Positions 1-10,273 of a DNA stretch of 64,000 nt are shown in pieces. The notes beneath the pieces were generated by a model that was given only the letters and a program-made list of their open reading frames with translations, was not told where the DNA came from and did no database searches. The DNA comes from Pseudoalteromonas neustonica (lineage in GTDB: Bacteria > Pseudomonadota > Gammaproteobacteria > Enterobacterales > Alteromonadaceae), in the NCBI RefSeq assembly GCF_001653135.1, contig NZ_BDDS01000004.1, forward strand, positions 62,001-126,000, in the 5' to 3' direction. Within the stretch, counting starts at the first letter, position 1, and each line of letters opens with the position of its first letter. A program made the translations under genes and the position numbers.

Positions 1-46
1 CCCCTGTGAAACGCTGAACTCTGCATATTGAGGTGGCTTGGGTATA
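1..46. repeat. Partial copy of a miniature inverted-repeat element
   Basis: The first 46 bases carry CCCCTGTGAAA followed by an end of the form TGAGGTGGCTTGGGTATA. Both pieces recur in reverse orientation in the complete element at 63842-63979 (TTTCACAGGGG inside it, TGAGGTGGCTTGAGTATA at its end), and the end also recurs in the 32-bp insertion at 61084-61115. This is therefore the right-hand part of a member of the same family, cut by the window edge. No coding capacity is seen, so it is probably non-autonomous. Confidence 0.6.
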
Positions 47-141
47 GTATAGTGTGTTAATACAATTTAAGCTTAAAATATTAGTAAAGTTATTTTAAGT
101 TTAATCCCATCCTATTTTCTCAACGGAGGTAACCCTACATA

Positions 142-570
142 TTACCGCTTAAATTTGGTCTCTAAGATAACCGATGAGGTTGTACGCTCAACGCCATCTA
201 AATTACCAATATCATCGAGTAAATGACTTAGCTTTTCTAAATTTTGCGCTTGAACAACTGCAATTAAATCAAATTCACCGCTAATTGCATAAAGTTGTGA
301 AATAGCGTCAATTTGCTTTAGTTCAAGATTGGTTTTTGTTGTTAGCTTTTGCTTCACTTTAATCGAAACGTGTGCCGATACCATGGCATTTAAATACGCC
401 TCTCCATAATCAACACTGTACCCTTTAATAATGCCGCTTTCTTCGAGTTTTAGCATCCTACTTTGTACTGTAGAGCGTGACAAATTTAACGCTCTTGCTA
501 AATCTGAAATACTCGCACGTGCGTTTGTACGTAGTATAGATAGTAATCTTTCATCTTGTTGACTAATCAT
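142..570 (-). CDS. Lrp/AsnC family transcriptional regulator
   Basis: This encodes a 142-residue feast/famine regulator. An N-terminal winged helix-turn-helix (about residues 1-50, with DLARALNLSRSTVQSRM as the recognition region) is followed by an AsnC/RAM ligand-binding domain (about 60-140). The ATG at 568-570 is preferred over an upstream in-frame TTG at 619-621. It begins MISQQDERLLSIL, as family members do, and GAAGAG lies just upstream. The gene is divergent from astC with a 200-bp shared intergenic region, so control of the arginine succinyltransferase genes, and of itself, is a reasonable inference. The effector is unknown but is probably an amino acid. Confidence 0.88.
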   Translation of the reverse strand: MISQQDERLLSILRTNARASISDLARALNLSRSTVQSRMLKLEESGIIKGYSVDYGEAYLNAMVSAHVSIKVKQKLTTKTNLELKQIDAISQLYAISGEFDLIAVVQAQNLEKLSHLLDDIGNLDGVERTTSSVILETKFKR

Positions 571-762
571 TTTGGCAACACTCTTCGTTATTTTGCTTTT
601 TATTATCGTCAATTTTAACAAAATAGCACTGCAAATTGAATCTCTGAACCATGATAATAGTAAAACAACAACTAAAGAGCTGTTTTTAAGCAGCTATATA
701 TTTTATAAATATTCGTTTTTATAACTTTTTTATAATTTACCCTCTCATATTCGTTATTTTAG

Positions 763-1977
<1,215 letters not shown>

Positions 1978-1983
1978 CCTAAT

Positions 1984-2006
1984 TTAGCACCCTACATGGG
2001 TGCTAA
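1984..2006 (+). promoter_or_regulatory. Intercistronic hairpin between astC and astA
   Basis: A perfect 9-bp stem (TTAGCACCC / GGGTGCTAA) with a 5-base loop fills the astC-astA gap. No T-run follows, so it is unlikely to be a strong terminator. It could protect the astC 3' end or reduce read-through. This is inference from structure only. Confidence 0.5.
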
Positions 2007-2019
2007 TGGAGCACTTTGA

Positions 2020-3054
2020 ATGCAAGTATTACGTCCTATCACCGCCAACGATTTTGATGCGTTAAAGCAAATTGCAATCGAATCTGGCCATGGTTTTACA
2101 TCATTGCCCGTTGATGATGCTTTATTGCTAGAAAAAATTGAACGCGCAGAAAGAAGTTTCGCGAAAAACATTACTCAGCCCCACGACGAAACTTACTTAT
2201 TCGTATTAGAGGACAGTGAAACAGGGCAAGTCGTTGGCACCACAGCGATTGAGGCTGCGGTGGGTTTGAACGTGCCATTATACCATTACCATCTAGGTAA
2301 AACAGTTCACCACTCTGCAACCCTAAAAGTATATAACACAGTTGATATTTTAAGCATGTGTAATGATTACACAGGCTGCTCTGAGATTTGTACATTATTT
2401 TTACGCGAAGACAGCCGTAAAGGCTTGGCTGGACGTTTTTTATCACGTTCACGATTTTTGTTTATGGCACAGCACAGTGAACGATTTGCTGACACGATCA
2501 TTGCCGAAATGCGCGGTGTAAGCGACGAAGACGGCCACTCACCTTTTTGGCAATGGCTTGAAGAACACTTTTTTAGTATTGAATTTCCTCAAGCTGATCA
2601 CCTTGTTGGTTTAGGCGATAAATCGTTTATAAGTGAACTCATGCCTAAATACCCTATTTATGCCAATTTACTCAGTAAGAAAGCGCAGGCAGTGATAGGA
2701 AAAGTTCATGAGCATACAAAACCTGCACTGAAACTCCTTGAAAAAGAAGGCTTTGAACATCGTGGCTACGTTGATTTATTTGATGCTGGGCCAACCGTTG
2801 AAGCAAAGTTAGGAAATATACGCAGTGTGCGTGAATCCTTAGTGTGCCCGATATCAATTGGTGAGCTGGATCATATTAATGAACAAAGCTCCGACACACT
2901 CGCTATTTGCAACCAAGGCGTGAATGACTTCAGAGCAACGTTTACCAAACACGCTCACTATAACCATGCCAAGCACACTTTAATTATTAGCCGTGAAGTT
3001 GCAACCGCACTTAAATTAAAACAAGGGGATGCAGCGCGTTTCTTCCGCCTGTAA
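2020..3054 (+). CDS. astA: Arginine N-succinyltransferase
   Basis: This is the first enzyme of the AST arginine-degradation pathway, transferring succinyl from succinyl-CoA to the alpha-amino group of arginine. The 344-residue protein has the usual family length. It opens with the GNAT-like segment MQVLRPITANDFDALKQIA and contains the conserved region CTLFLREDSRKGLAGRFLS (about residues 124-142) and AEMRGVSDEDGHSPFWQ (about 163-179). It lies 42 bp downstream of astC, with astD 17 bp downstream of it. The remaining pathway genes (astB, astE) are not in this window. Confidence 0.95.
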   Translation: MQVLRPITANDFDALKQIAIESGHGFTSLPVDDALLLEKIERAERSFAKNITQPHDETYLFVLEDSETGQVVGTTAIEAAVGLNVPLYHYHLGKTVHHSATLKVYNTVDILSMCNDYTGCSEICTLFLREDSRKGLAGRFLSRSRFLFMAQHSERFADTIIAEMRGVSDEDGHSPFWQWLEEHFFSIEFPQADHLVGLGDKSFISELMPKYPIYANLLSKKAQAVIGKVHEHTKPALKLLEKEGFEHRGYVDLFDAGPTVEAKLGNIRSVRESLVCPISIGELDHINEQSSDTLAICNQGVNDFRATFTKHAHYNHAKHTLIISREVATALKLKQGDAARFFRL

Positions 3055-3071
3055 CCTCGTAGGAGTTTATA

Positions 3072-4553
3072 ATGAGCATTGAGACTCAAAGTACACAGTT
3101 AATCAATAACCAATGGCATGCTGGCCTAGGTCATGACTTTAATTCAATTAACCCTAGTAATGGTCAGATAATCTGGCAAGGCAAAACGGCAAGTAAAGAG
3201 CAAGTTGATGCTGCAGTAAAGTCAGCGCGTCTGGCACAATTAGCATGGGCTGAATCATCAATTGAAAATAGAATTACAATTCTTGAAAACTTCGTTGCTC
3301 AACTAAAAAAACACAGCGAAGAGTTTGCTACCATAATTGCAAGCGAGACAGGGAAACCACTTTGGGAATCGCGCACTGAAGTTGGCGCAATGGCAGGTAA
3401 AGTTGCTATTTCTATCAATGCACATAACGAACGTACGGGTACCACAGAAAACTCAATGCCAGGTGCTAAAGCATTTATTCGTCATAAACCACATGGCGTA
3501 GTCGCTATTTTTGGCCCATATAATTTTCCTGGCCATTTACCAAACGGCCATATTGTTCCAGCCATTTTAGCTGGCAATACGGTGGTATTTAAACCCTCAG
3601 AGCTGACGCCTTTAGTCGCGCAATACACGCTCAGTTTATGGTTAAAAGCAGGTTTGCCAGCAGGTGTCATTAACCTTGTCCAAGGTGAAGTGCAAACAGG
3701 TATAGCACTTGCGAGCCATCAAGATACTGACGGTTTATTTTTTACTGGTAGTTCAAACACAGGCCATTTATTGCATAAACAATTTGCAGGTCACCCTGGC
3801 AAGATTTTAGCATTAGAAATGGGTGGCAATAACCCCCTTATTATTAAAGGTGTAGCTGATGTAAGTGCCGCAGTCCATGACATCATTCAATCAGGGTTTA
3901 TTACTTCTGGCCAGCGCTGTACCTGCGCGCGTCGTGTGTTTATTGAAAACACACCAAATGGCGATGCCATTTTAGAAAAACTGATCACCGCCACTAAACA
4001 AATTAATGTAGCGGATAGTTTTAGTGAAGATCAACCCTTTATGGGCGCTATGATCAGCGAAAAAGCAGCGTTAGGTATGGTGGCCGCTCAGCAGCAGCTA
4101 TTATCGATGGGTGCCAAGTCACTCGTTACGCTTGCTCATTTAAAGTCAGGAACAGGATTTGTAAGCCCAGGTATTATTGATGTAACCAACGTGGCTGATA
4201 TTCCTGATGAAGAACACTTTGGACCGTTAATTAAAGTTTACCGTTATAACGATTTTGACAGTGCTATTAGTGAAGCGAACAATACGTCATTTGGTTTATC
4301 TGCTGGTCTATTAAGTGATTCACGTGATGACTATGATCATTTTTTAAAGCGTATTCGCGCTGGAATTGTTAACTGGAACCGCCCAATTACAGGTGCATCC
4401 AGTGCGGCACCTTTTGGTGGTATTGGTGCCAGCGGTAACCACAGAGCAAGCGCCTATTATGCAGCAGATTACTGCTCATATCCTGTTGCATCAGTTGAAG
4501 CATCACAGGTTAATCTACCTACAACCCTTGCGCCGGGCTTAATCATCGAATAA
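3072..4553 (+). CDS. astD: N-succinylglutamate 5-semialdehyde dehydrogenase
   Basis: This 493-residue NAD-dependent aldehyde dehydrogenase oxidises succinylglutamate semialdehyde to succinylglutamate. The aldehyde dehydrogenase features are in order: the cofactor-binding [14 protein letters not shown] (about 147-160), FTGSSNTG (about 224-231), the general base E249 in LEMGGNNP, and the nucleophile C283 in [11 protein letters not shown] strong TAGGAG site precedes the ATG. It is co-directional and closely spaced with astA, so the two are almost certainly co-transcribed. Confidence 0.95.
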   Translation: MSIETQSTQLINNQWHAGLGHDFNSINPSNGQIIWQGKTASKEQVDAAVKSARLAQLAWAESSIENRITILENFVAQLKKHSEEFATIIASETGKPLWESRTEVGAMAGKVAISINAHNERTGTTENSMPGAKAFIRHKPHGVVAIFGPYNFPGHLPNGHIVPAILAGNTVVFKPSELTPLVAQYTLSLWLKAGLPAGVINLVQGEVQTGIALASHQDTDGLFFTGSSNTGHLLHKQFAGHPGKILALEMGGNNPLIIKGVADVSAAVHDIIQSGFITSGQRCTCARRVFIENTPNGDAILEKLITATKQINVADSFSEDQPFMGAMISEKAALGMVAAQQQLLSMGAKSLVTLAHLKSGTGFVSPGIIDVTNVADIPDEEHFGPLIKVYRYNDFDSAISEANNTSFGLSAGLLSDSRDDYDHFLKRIRAGIVNWNRPITGASSAAPFGGIGASGNHRASAYYAADYCSYPVASVEASQVNLPTTLAPGLIIE

Positions 4554-4558
4554 TCAGC

Positions 4559-4578
4559 CTGTGGCGTAACGGCCACAG
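4559..4578 (+). promoter_or_regulatory. Intercistronic hairpin between astD and the DUF1338 gene
   Basis: A perfect 7-bp GC-rich stem (CTGTGGC / GCCACAG) with a 6-base loop lies just after the astD stop codon and is not followed by a T-run. Like the astC-astA hairpin, it may tune relative expression or mRNA stability within one transcript. Confidence 0.45.
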
Positions 4579-4600
4579 TAACCAAATTAAGGAATTAAAA

Positions 4601-5404
4601 ATGCACACAAATGTAAATACTCTTTTTGACAACTTATGGCAAAACTACCTTGCAGTCACTCCTTCAGCTGTAAAAGTACATGAATTACTTGGATCAACGC
4701 AAAAAGATGATGTGATCAATGATCATATTGCGCTTCGTACCTTTAATCATGAAAAAATTGGGCTTGAAAAACTAGCAGCTCATTTTCTAGCGGTAGGTTA
4801 CAAAGAATGCGGTGAATACCACTTCGAAGCTAAAAAACTATACGCCAAACATTATGAACACACTGATCCAAAGCAGCCAAAAGTATTTATCTCTGAGCTG
4901 CTAGTAGAAAAGTGCTCCACTGAATTGCAAAATATCGTCAACGAGATGGTTGCAAACATCGACGAAAGCGCAGTTACCGGCGATAATTTTTTATATTCGG
5001 GTACTCATTGGCAAGTTGACGCTGATACCTACAAGGCATTATTAGCTGAGAGTGAATACGCAGCATGGATGTCAGCATGGGGTTACCGTGCAAACCACTT
5101 TACCGTAAACATCAATGAGCTTGCCAAGTTTGATAACATTGAAGATGTAAACCAAGCACTTAAAGACGCAGGTTTTGCACTTAATACTTCAGGCGGGGAA
5201 ATAAAAGGTTCACCTGCTGTACTATTAGAGCAATCATCAACGCTTGCTGATGACTTTGAGGTTGAATTTAGTGACACAAAAATGAGCGTTCCGAGTTGTT
5301 TTTATGAGTTTGCTATTCGTTATGCTAAGCCTGATGGTGAGCTTTATACCGGCTTTGTTGCCGCCTCAGCAGATAAAATATTTGAAAGTACTAACGCGCG
5401 TTAA
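4601..5404 (+). CDS. DUF1338 family metalloenzyme (2-oxoadipate dioxygenase/decarboxylase-like)
   Basis: This 267-residue protein belongs to the DUF1338 family, whose characterised relative HglS is an Fe(II)-dependent 2-oxoadipate dioxygenase/decarboxylase with a vicinal-oxygen-chelate fold. The expected metal-binding His-His-Glu set can be placed at H42 (DHIALRTFN), H166 (RANHFTVN) and E236 (CFYEFAIRY). It follows astD by 47 bp on the same strand and ends with a terminator, so it is probably the last gene of the ast operon. That suggests a 2-oxo acid substrate linked to arginine or lysine breakdown. The actual substrate cannot be read from the sequence, and this protein is shorter than HglS. 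Confidence 0.85.
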   Translation: MHTNVNTLFDNLWQNYLAVTPSAVKVHELLGSTQKDDVINDHIALRTFNHEKIGLEKLAAHFLAVGYKECGEYHFEAKKLYAKHYEHTDPKQPKVFISELLVEKCSTELQNIVNEMVANIDESAVTGDNFLYSGTHWQVDADTYKALLAESEYAAWMSAWGYRANHFTVNINELAKFDNIEDVNQALKDAGFALNTSGGEIKGSPAVLLEQSSTLADDFEVEFSDTKMSVPSCFYEFAIRYAKPDGELYTGFVAASADKIFESTNAR

Positions 5405-5448
5405 TAAAATAATACGGCTTGCTAAATTATTTACATAAAAGCTGAACT

Positions 5449-5478
5449 AAGGCCCTACAATTTTTGTAAGGCCTTTTT
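5449..5478 (+). terminator. Rho-independent terminator after the ast operon
   Basis: An AAGGCC-C-TACAA stem pairs with TTGTA-A-GGCCTT around a 3-base loop and is followed by TTT. It closes the plus-strand operon 45 bp after the DUF1338 stop codon. Confidence 0.8.
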
Positions 5479-5538
5479 GTAATACATACTAATTAGTTAA
5501 GTTGTTCAATTATTTAACCGATTGATGTAATAAATTCA

Positions 5539-6819
5539 TCACAAAAATAGCGGTTTATAATCATTCTCTAATTGTTCAAATGACAGGTTACCTATAAAAC
5601 GGCCAAAACTAAGCCACGTTGCCAAACCTCTTAAATCTTTAAAGTGCGGTGGCACAAACTTAGGTGATTCTATTACGCCTAAATCATGCAACTGGGAAAT
5701 CAGTCTAAAGTCATCTATCGAAATTTTACCGACTAACAATAATGGTAATTGATCAATACGACCAAGCTGTATTGCTACACGTATTAAATTATAAACCAGT
5801 ACAAACCCTTTTATATATGCGATGTCTTTTGTAAAGGGTAATCCTGTCGCTGTACTGCCTCTAAATACGCGTTGTGCCAGGGTATAGCTTTCATCTTTGC
5901 TTAAACCTTGCGCAACGTAATCTCGATAAATATCAACAAACTCAGCGCCATCAATCACCTTAGTCACCGCTTGAATGCGGTTTACTAGCTTCGCTAAACG
6001 ACGCGGTGTTGATTTAAGCGTGATGATCTCAGTTAAAACAGCAAGCCCTTCTTGGGTCACGGTAGAGCTGGGTGTCCCTTTGCTTAAGCATGTTAAATAA
6101 GGCTGAGCTAAGCCATTTTGTGTGGTGCCAACATGGATCCACCCTTCATGAACTTCTAAAATATCTAGCTCACGTTGTGAAAACTTCACGTCTTGATTCA
6201 GCTTAATATTGTTAGCGCCCGCAGCGGCGTCACTGACGATCCCATCGCTAATCATCACCTCAACATCGATACCTGGCATGCTTAATTTCACTTGTTCAGC
6301 AAGAATTTTAACCGCTTCATCGGCATCAATATTCTTAGGGTCATCAGGTAAAATGTCCGCAGAAAGTAAGTTTTTAAGAGGCAACTCGAGCATATTTGCA
6401 AGCTCTGATAATGATGGCTCCCCCGCATGAAATAAATCTTTTGGATGCCCAAACAACTCGACAGATAAGTCATGGAACTCAGGTGTGCCTCTGTATTCAA
6501 GCATACTCAGTACTGTTTTATATTCAGTACACATTTTGCTCATGTATTGCGCTATCGGGTTTAATTGCCCGAGCTGGCTGATAATATTACGATTTAAATC
6601 AGAAAATGCTTGACGTAAATCACTCGGAACAAAGCCTAAATCACGTTGTTGGTAATAGGCTCTATCTACGAGCGGGTTCTTTTGACACTTTTGTCTGAAA
6701 AACTCTTCTTTTACGCTTTTATCCCAATTAATGGCATCTAAAATACGTATCGGTGTTTGCAGCGCGATTAATCGATCTGATAACTCCCGAGTTTTAAGTA
6801 ATAACGCCTTATCTATCAT
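5539..6819 (-). CDS. QEGLA-motif (DUF1704) metallopeptidase-like protein
   Basis: This 426-residue protein belongs to the family annotated as flavohemoglobin expression-modulating QEGLA motif proteins. The namesake QEGLAVLTE segment lies near residue 255, and a zinc-peptidase-like VHEGWIH lies near 228-234. Eukaryotic relatives are tyrosine carboxypeptidases (MATCAP), so a peptidase role is plausible. The bacterial substrate is unknown. It has no signal peptide and is therefore cytoplasmic. It stands alone between convergent and co-directional neighbours. Confidence 0.8.
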   Translation of the reverse strand: MIDKALLLKTRELSDRLIALQTPIRILDAINWDKSVKEEFFRQKCQKNPLVDRAYYQQRDLGFVPSDLRQAFSDLNRNIISQLGQLNPIAQYMSKMCTEYKTVLSMLEYRGTPEFHDLSVELFGHPKDLFHAGEPSLSELANMLELPLKNLLSADILPDDPKNIDADEAVKILAEQVKLSMPGIDVEVMISDGIVSDAAAGANNIKLNQDVKFSQRELDILEVHEGWIHVGTTQNGLAQPYLTCLSKGTPSSTVTQEGLAVLTEIITLKSTPRRLAKLVNRIQAVTKVIDGAEFVDIYRDYVAQGLSKDESYTLAQRVFRGSTATGLPFTKDIAYIKGFVLVYNLIRVAIQLGRIDQLPLLLVGKISIDDFRLISQLHDLGVIESPKFVPPHFKDLRGLATWLSFGRFIGNLSFEQLENDYKPLFL

Positions 6820-6885
6820 GCTCTAAGCTCAGTGGGGGATGAGCCTTGAGCATAGGATAGTTTTTCGTATATTCAAAGCAAATTA

Positions 6886-7779
6886 TTACTGCTTTAGCAT
6901 ATTAATTGGGCTTGAAAAGTCAGTAACTCGCTGTATTACTTTAGCGTCTTTATAGAGTAATAAAGTAGGAACTTGACTCACTTCATTGGAAATAAATAAG
7001 TCATTCCCATGATCTATATAAAGTGGATGAAGCACTTTAAATTTTTCTACGTACTCAGCCACAGCGGCTTCATCCGTCCATAGTTGACTCACTCTCGCCT
7101 CTGTATCTATTCCCTGCGCCGTTAAGGCATTTATTTGCTCTTGTGCTGCAATACAGTTTTTTGCCATCTTTGGGCGAGTATCCGCTAAATACCAGTCGCA
7201 CCAAGTCGCTGTATATAAAACGGCTTTTAAGCCTTTGTCTGGAATGGTGAGAGTAAGCGCTACTTTTTGAGTCTCTTTATCCAATAAGCGTGGCTTTTCA
7301 ACAACACCATCATGAGATAGTAATCGTAGTGTGTTATCAAGTGCTTTGTCAGCATCATGCCCTTGAAAAATCACTCTCCCCGTTTTATCCAGTAATACAT
7401 GAAAAGGCGTACCTCTAAACTCATAGTTTTTCGCGACTTTAGCGGTATCATCAGTCATAATCGGCATTGTTAAATTAAAGCGTTTTTTAACAGCCTCTAC
7501 AGCACTCGGATCATCATTGAGGTCGATATTAATTGCTATCGTATCAACTGACTCCCCATATTGTTCATATGCATGCTGAAAATGCGGCATTTGTTCCATA
7601 CACGGTTTACACCACGTAGCCCAGAATTTTAGATACACAGGTTTTTTACCTATAATTTGGTTTAGTTCAAAGAGTTCGCCCTGTTGGTTTTTTAAAGTCA
7701 GGCTTGATTCATTTGCCTGTGTAGTTGCACTGCCTAAACATAAAAATAACCATAACGCTGTAACGTATATACATTTCAT
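6886..7779 (-). CDS. TlpA-like periplasmic thioredoxin-fold protein, two domains
   Basis: A signal peptide (about residues 1-22, ending SATTQA) precedes a TlpA/ResA-type domain with the redox motif FWATWCKPCMEQMP (about 52-65). A second thioredoxin-like half contains ATWCDWYLADTRP (about 190-202), where only one cysteine of a CXXC pair remains. The protein probably acts in periplasmic thiol-disulfide exchange, with a degenerate second domain. The ATG at 7777-7779 is preferred because AGGG lies 9 bases upstream, whereas an earlier ATG at 7786-7788 abuts that AGGG. No operon partner is visible. Confidence 0.8.
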   Translation of the reverse strand: MKCIYVTALWLFLCLGSATTQANESSLTLKNQQGELFELNQIIGKKPVYLKFWATWCKPCMEQMPHFQHAYEQYGESVDTIAINIDLNDDPSAVEAVKKRFNLTMPIMTDDTAKVAKNYEFRGTPFHVLLDKTGRVIFQGHDADKALDNTLRLLSHDGVVEKPRLLDKETQKVALTLTIPDKGLKAVLYTATWCDWYLADTRPKMAKNCIAAQEQINALTAQGIDTEARVSQLWTDEAAVAEYVEKFKVLHPLYIDHGNDLFISNEVSQVPTLLLYKDAKVIQRVTDFSSPINMLKQ

Positions 7780-7934
7780 CTTTGTCATCCCTAAAATAAA
7801 AACACTTTAGCATAGCAACTTAAGAGCTAACTTGTAATTTTGCGACATTTTCAGTGACTTTAATTCGATGGTTTAAACTAAATGTTATGCCCATACGTAA
7901 TGATTAATAGATCAACAAATAATTTGGAGTAGCA

Positions 7935-8192
7935 ATGAAAAATGACATTGATGGCAAACAAGTACTTGCGGTATATGAGCGAATTATCCAACGTGGTGAG
8001 ATTACTGAAGAAGGCAAATACTATATGGGGTTAACAGCGTTTTCTGATATTGATGGGTACACGGTTTATTTAAAAGGCAGTGGTGTAACGCTGAGATTTG
8101 GGTTTCACAATACTTACCATCTTGATTATGAGCACGACAAGCATAAAGATGACTTTCTTAAAAAAATCATTAACATCTTTAATGAGGAATAA
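7935..8192 (+). CDS. DUF3081 family protein
   Basis: This small 85-residue cytoplasmic protein matches the DUF3081 family by eye, with a body of the form GKQVLAVYERIIQRGE and GLTAFSDIDGYTVYL. The function is unknown. A TTGGAG site precedes the ATG. The next gene begins 2 bases after its stop, so the pair is co-transcribed. Confidence 0.75.
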   Translation: MKNDIDGKQVLAVYERIIQRGEITEEGKYYMGLTAFSDIDGYTVYLKGSGVTLRFGFHNTYHLDYEHDKHKDDFLKKIINIFNEE

Positions 8193-8194
8193 TT

Positions 8195-8497
8195 GTGTCA
8201 CTACATCGTCCTCGTCGCGCGCGACCTAAGAATAATAGCAAAGGCACTGTATTCATAAACCATGTAATTGAACGTTTGCGTGAAGATCCGAGCAAGTTAG
8301 ATATTATCCGAAAAAACTTGGATGAATATCGCCAGCAACGTTTTCTCAAACGTGGTTTTTTATTAGCTATCGAAAGATTTGATTGGGTATTTGAGGCCTC
8401 AAATAATATTGATGATATATGTGAGCAAATATTAGCTGATGACTATATAGGCAACAGATTACGTCGTTACCCTTTGTTATTTAAAGGTGTTCGCTAA
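8195..8497 (+). CDS. Conserved small basic protein of unknown function
   Basis: This is a 100-residue protein with a GTG start, supported by GAGG at 8184-8187 and tight coupling to the DUF3081 gene upstream (2-base gap). The N-terminus is arginine- and proline-rich (HRPRRARPK), which could contact nucleic acid, and the rest looks helical. I do not recognise a family. Its only context is the two-gene unit with DUF3081. Confidence 0.65.
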   Translation: MSLHRPRRARPKNNSKGTVFINHVIERLREDPSKLDIIRKNLDEYRQQRFLKRGFLLAIERFDWVFEASNNIDDICEQILADDYIGNRLRRYPLLFKGVR

Positions 8498-8603
8498 CAT
8501 TAGGGGTAATTTAACGTACTAAGTAATTAAGTCACCGTTTATAGGTGATACTAAACGTAAAAAATGATAGATTGCGGCAATTTTAAAATTTTGAGAACCA
8601 GCT

Positions 8604-10202
8604 ATGTCAAAAGTTGTCGACACTGCAAATTCAACACCGCCTGAAAAACAATCGGGGTTATTTAACCGATTTTTAGCAACCGTTGAGTTTATGGGGAATA
8701 TGTTACCCCACCCTATCACCTTATTTGCGATGTTTTGTGTAGCCATCGTTGTTTTTAGTGGCATCGCCGACTGGTTTGGCTTAAGTGCGATTGATCCGCG
8801 TCCAATTGGATCTGCAGGGCGTGATCCTGATGGTGTTATTGAAGTGGTCAGTTTACTAAGTGCTGAAGGTTTACAACGCATAGTGACCGGGTTAGTAACT
8901 AATTTTACAAGCTTTGCCCCTTTAGGGACTGTGCTTGTGGCCTTACTTGGTGTAAGTGTTGCTGAGCATTCAGGGCTTTTATCTGCTGCAATGCGCGGCA
9001 TGGTTATGGGTGCTTCAAAACGTTTAGTTACTTTTATGGTTGTTTTTGCGGCTATTTTATCCAACACCGCATCAGAGCTTGGTTACGTTGTTTTAATTCC
9101 GCTCGCTGCAATGATATTTCACAGCTTAGGCCGTCACCCATTAGCGGGCCTTGCTGCCGCTTTTGCCGGTGTTTCCGGTGGTTACAGTGCCAACTTATTA
9201 TTAGGAACTATTGATCCATTACTTGCGGGTATCACTACTCCTGCTGCACAAATGATCGATCCTACTTATCAAGTTGGCGCAGAAGCTAACTGGTATTTCA
9301 TGATGATTTCGGTTTTACTTATCGCAGTTCTAGGTACCTTAGTCACCGAAAAAATTGTTGAACCACGCCTTGGTAAATACAACCCTGACGATGCAAGTGC
9401 AGATTTAGAGCAAAATAATATTCAAGGTTTAACAGCTGTTGAAAAGTCAGGCTTAAAATGGGCAGGGTTTTCTTTATTAGTTGTATCACTATTATTAGCG
9501 TGGACTATTGTGCCTGCTGATGGCATTTTGCGTAATCCAGAAACGGGTCTAGTTACACAATCACCATTTTTAAAAGGGATTGTCGTATTTATATTTGTTA
9601 CTTTTGGTATTCCTGGGTTTGTGTATGGTCGTGTTGTCGGCACCATGAAAAATGATAAAGATGTCATTGATGCTATGAGCAAAAGCATGAGTTCAATGGG
9701 CATGTACATTGTATTGGTATTCTTTGCAGCACAATTCGTCGCATTTTTTAAATGGACAAATTTAGGCACTATTTTAGCAATCAATGGCGCTGCTATGTTA
9801 CAAGCGCTTAATCTGACTGGCCCCGAGGTATTCGTACTCTTTATTTTTATGTGTGCTTTAGTTAATTTAAGTTTAGGCTCTTCATCGGCGCAATGGGCCG
9901 TTACCGCCCCTATTTTTGTACCAATGCTTATGTTAATTGGTTATGCACCAGAGACAATTCAAGCCGCGTACCGTATTGGTGACTCAGTTACTAATTTAAT
10001 CACACCAATGATGAGTTACTTTGGGCTCATACTCGCGGTAGCCACTAAGTATAAAAAAGACATGGGAATTGGTACACTCGTCGCTACGATGCTGCCATAT
10101 AGCATGATATTCTTTGTTGGTTGGGTCGCCTTGTTCTATCTGTGGGTCTTTGTTCTAGGCTTGCCTGTTGGGCCTGACTCACCCATTTATTATACTCCTT
10201 AA
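8604..10202 (+). CDS. AbgT family transporter
   Basis: This 532-residue inner-membrane protein of the AbgT family (p-aminobenzoyl-glutamate import or sulfonamide/drug efflux in characterised members) has many hydrophobic segments and the family-typical N-terminus FLATVEFMGNMLPHPITLF. Conserved stretches include ILSNTASELGYVVLIPLAA, GVSGGYSANLLLGTIDPLL and SLGSSSAQWAVTAPIFVPM. It is a single-gene unit closed by a strong hairpin. The substrate cannot be decided from the sequence. Confidence 0.9.
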   Translation: MSKVVDTANSTPPEKQSGLFNRFLATVEFMGNMLPHPITLFAMFCVAIVVFSGIADWFGLSAIDPRPIGSAGRDPDGVIEVVSLLSAEGLQRIVTGLVTNFTSFAPLGTVLVALLGVSVAEHSGLLSAAMRGMVMGASKRLVTFMVVFAAILSNTASELGYVVLIPLAAMIFHSLGRHPLAGLAAAFAGVSGGYSANLLLGTIDPLLAGITTPAAQMIDPTYQVGAEANWYFMMISVLLIAVLGTLVTEKIVEPRLGKYNPDDASADLEQNNIQGLTAVEKSGLKWAGFSLLVVSLLLAWTIVPADGILRNPETGLVTQSPFLKGIVVFIFVTFGIPGFVYGRVVGTMKNDKDVIDAMSKSMSSMGMYIVLVFFAAQFVAFFKWTNLGTILAINGAAMLQALNLTGPEVFVLFIFMCALVNLSLGSSSAQWAVTAPIFVPMLMLIGYAPETIQAAYRIGDSVTNLITPMMSYFGLILAVATKYKKDMGIGTLVATMLPYSMIFFVGWVALFYLWVFVLGLPVGPDSPIYYTP

Positions 10203-10216
10203 TAATAATATTTTAA

Positions 10217-10250
10217 TAATGCCAGCACCCGCTGGCATTATTACATTTAT
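10217..10250 (+). terminator. Terminator after the AbgT transporter gene
   Basis: A perfect 10-bp stem (TAATGCCAGC / GCTGGCATTA, 4-base loop) lies 15 bases after the stop codon and is followed by a moderately T-rich tract. Confidence 0.7.
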
Positions 10251-10273
10251 ACCTACCAAATGAGGCCTCAACT

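Noticed and set aside
8519-9067. 182-residue minus-strand reading frame
   Set aside because: It lies antisense to the AbgT transporter gene, has low-complexity composition and no ribosome site.
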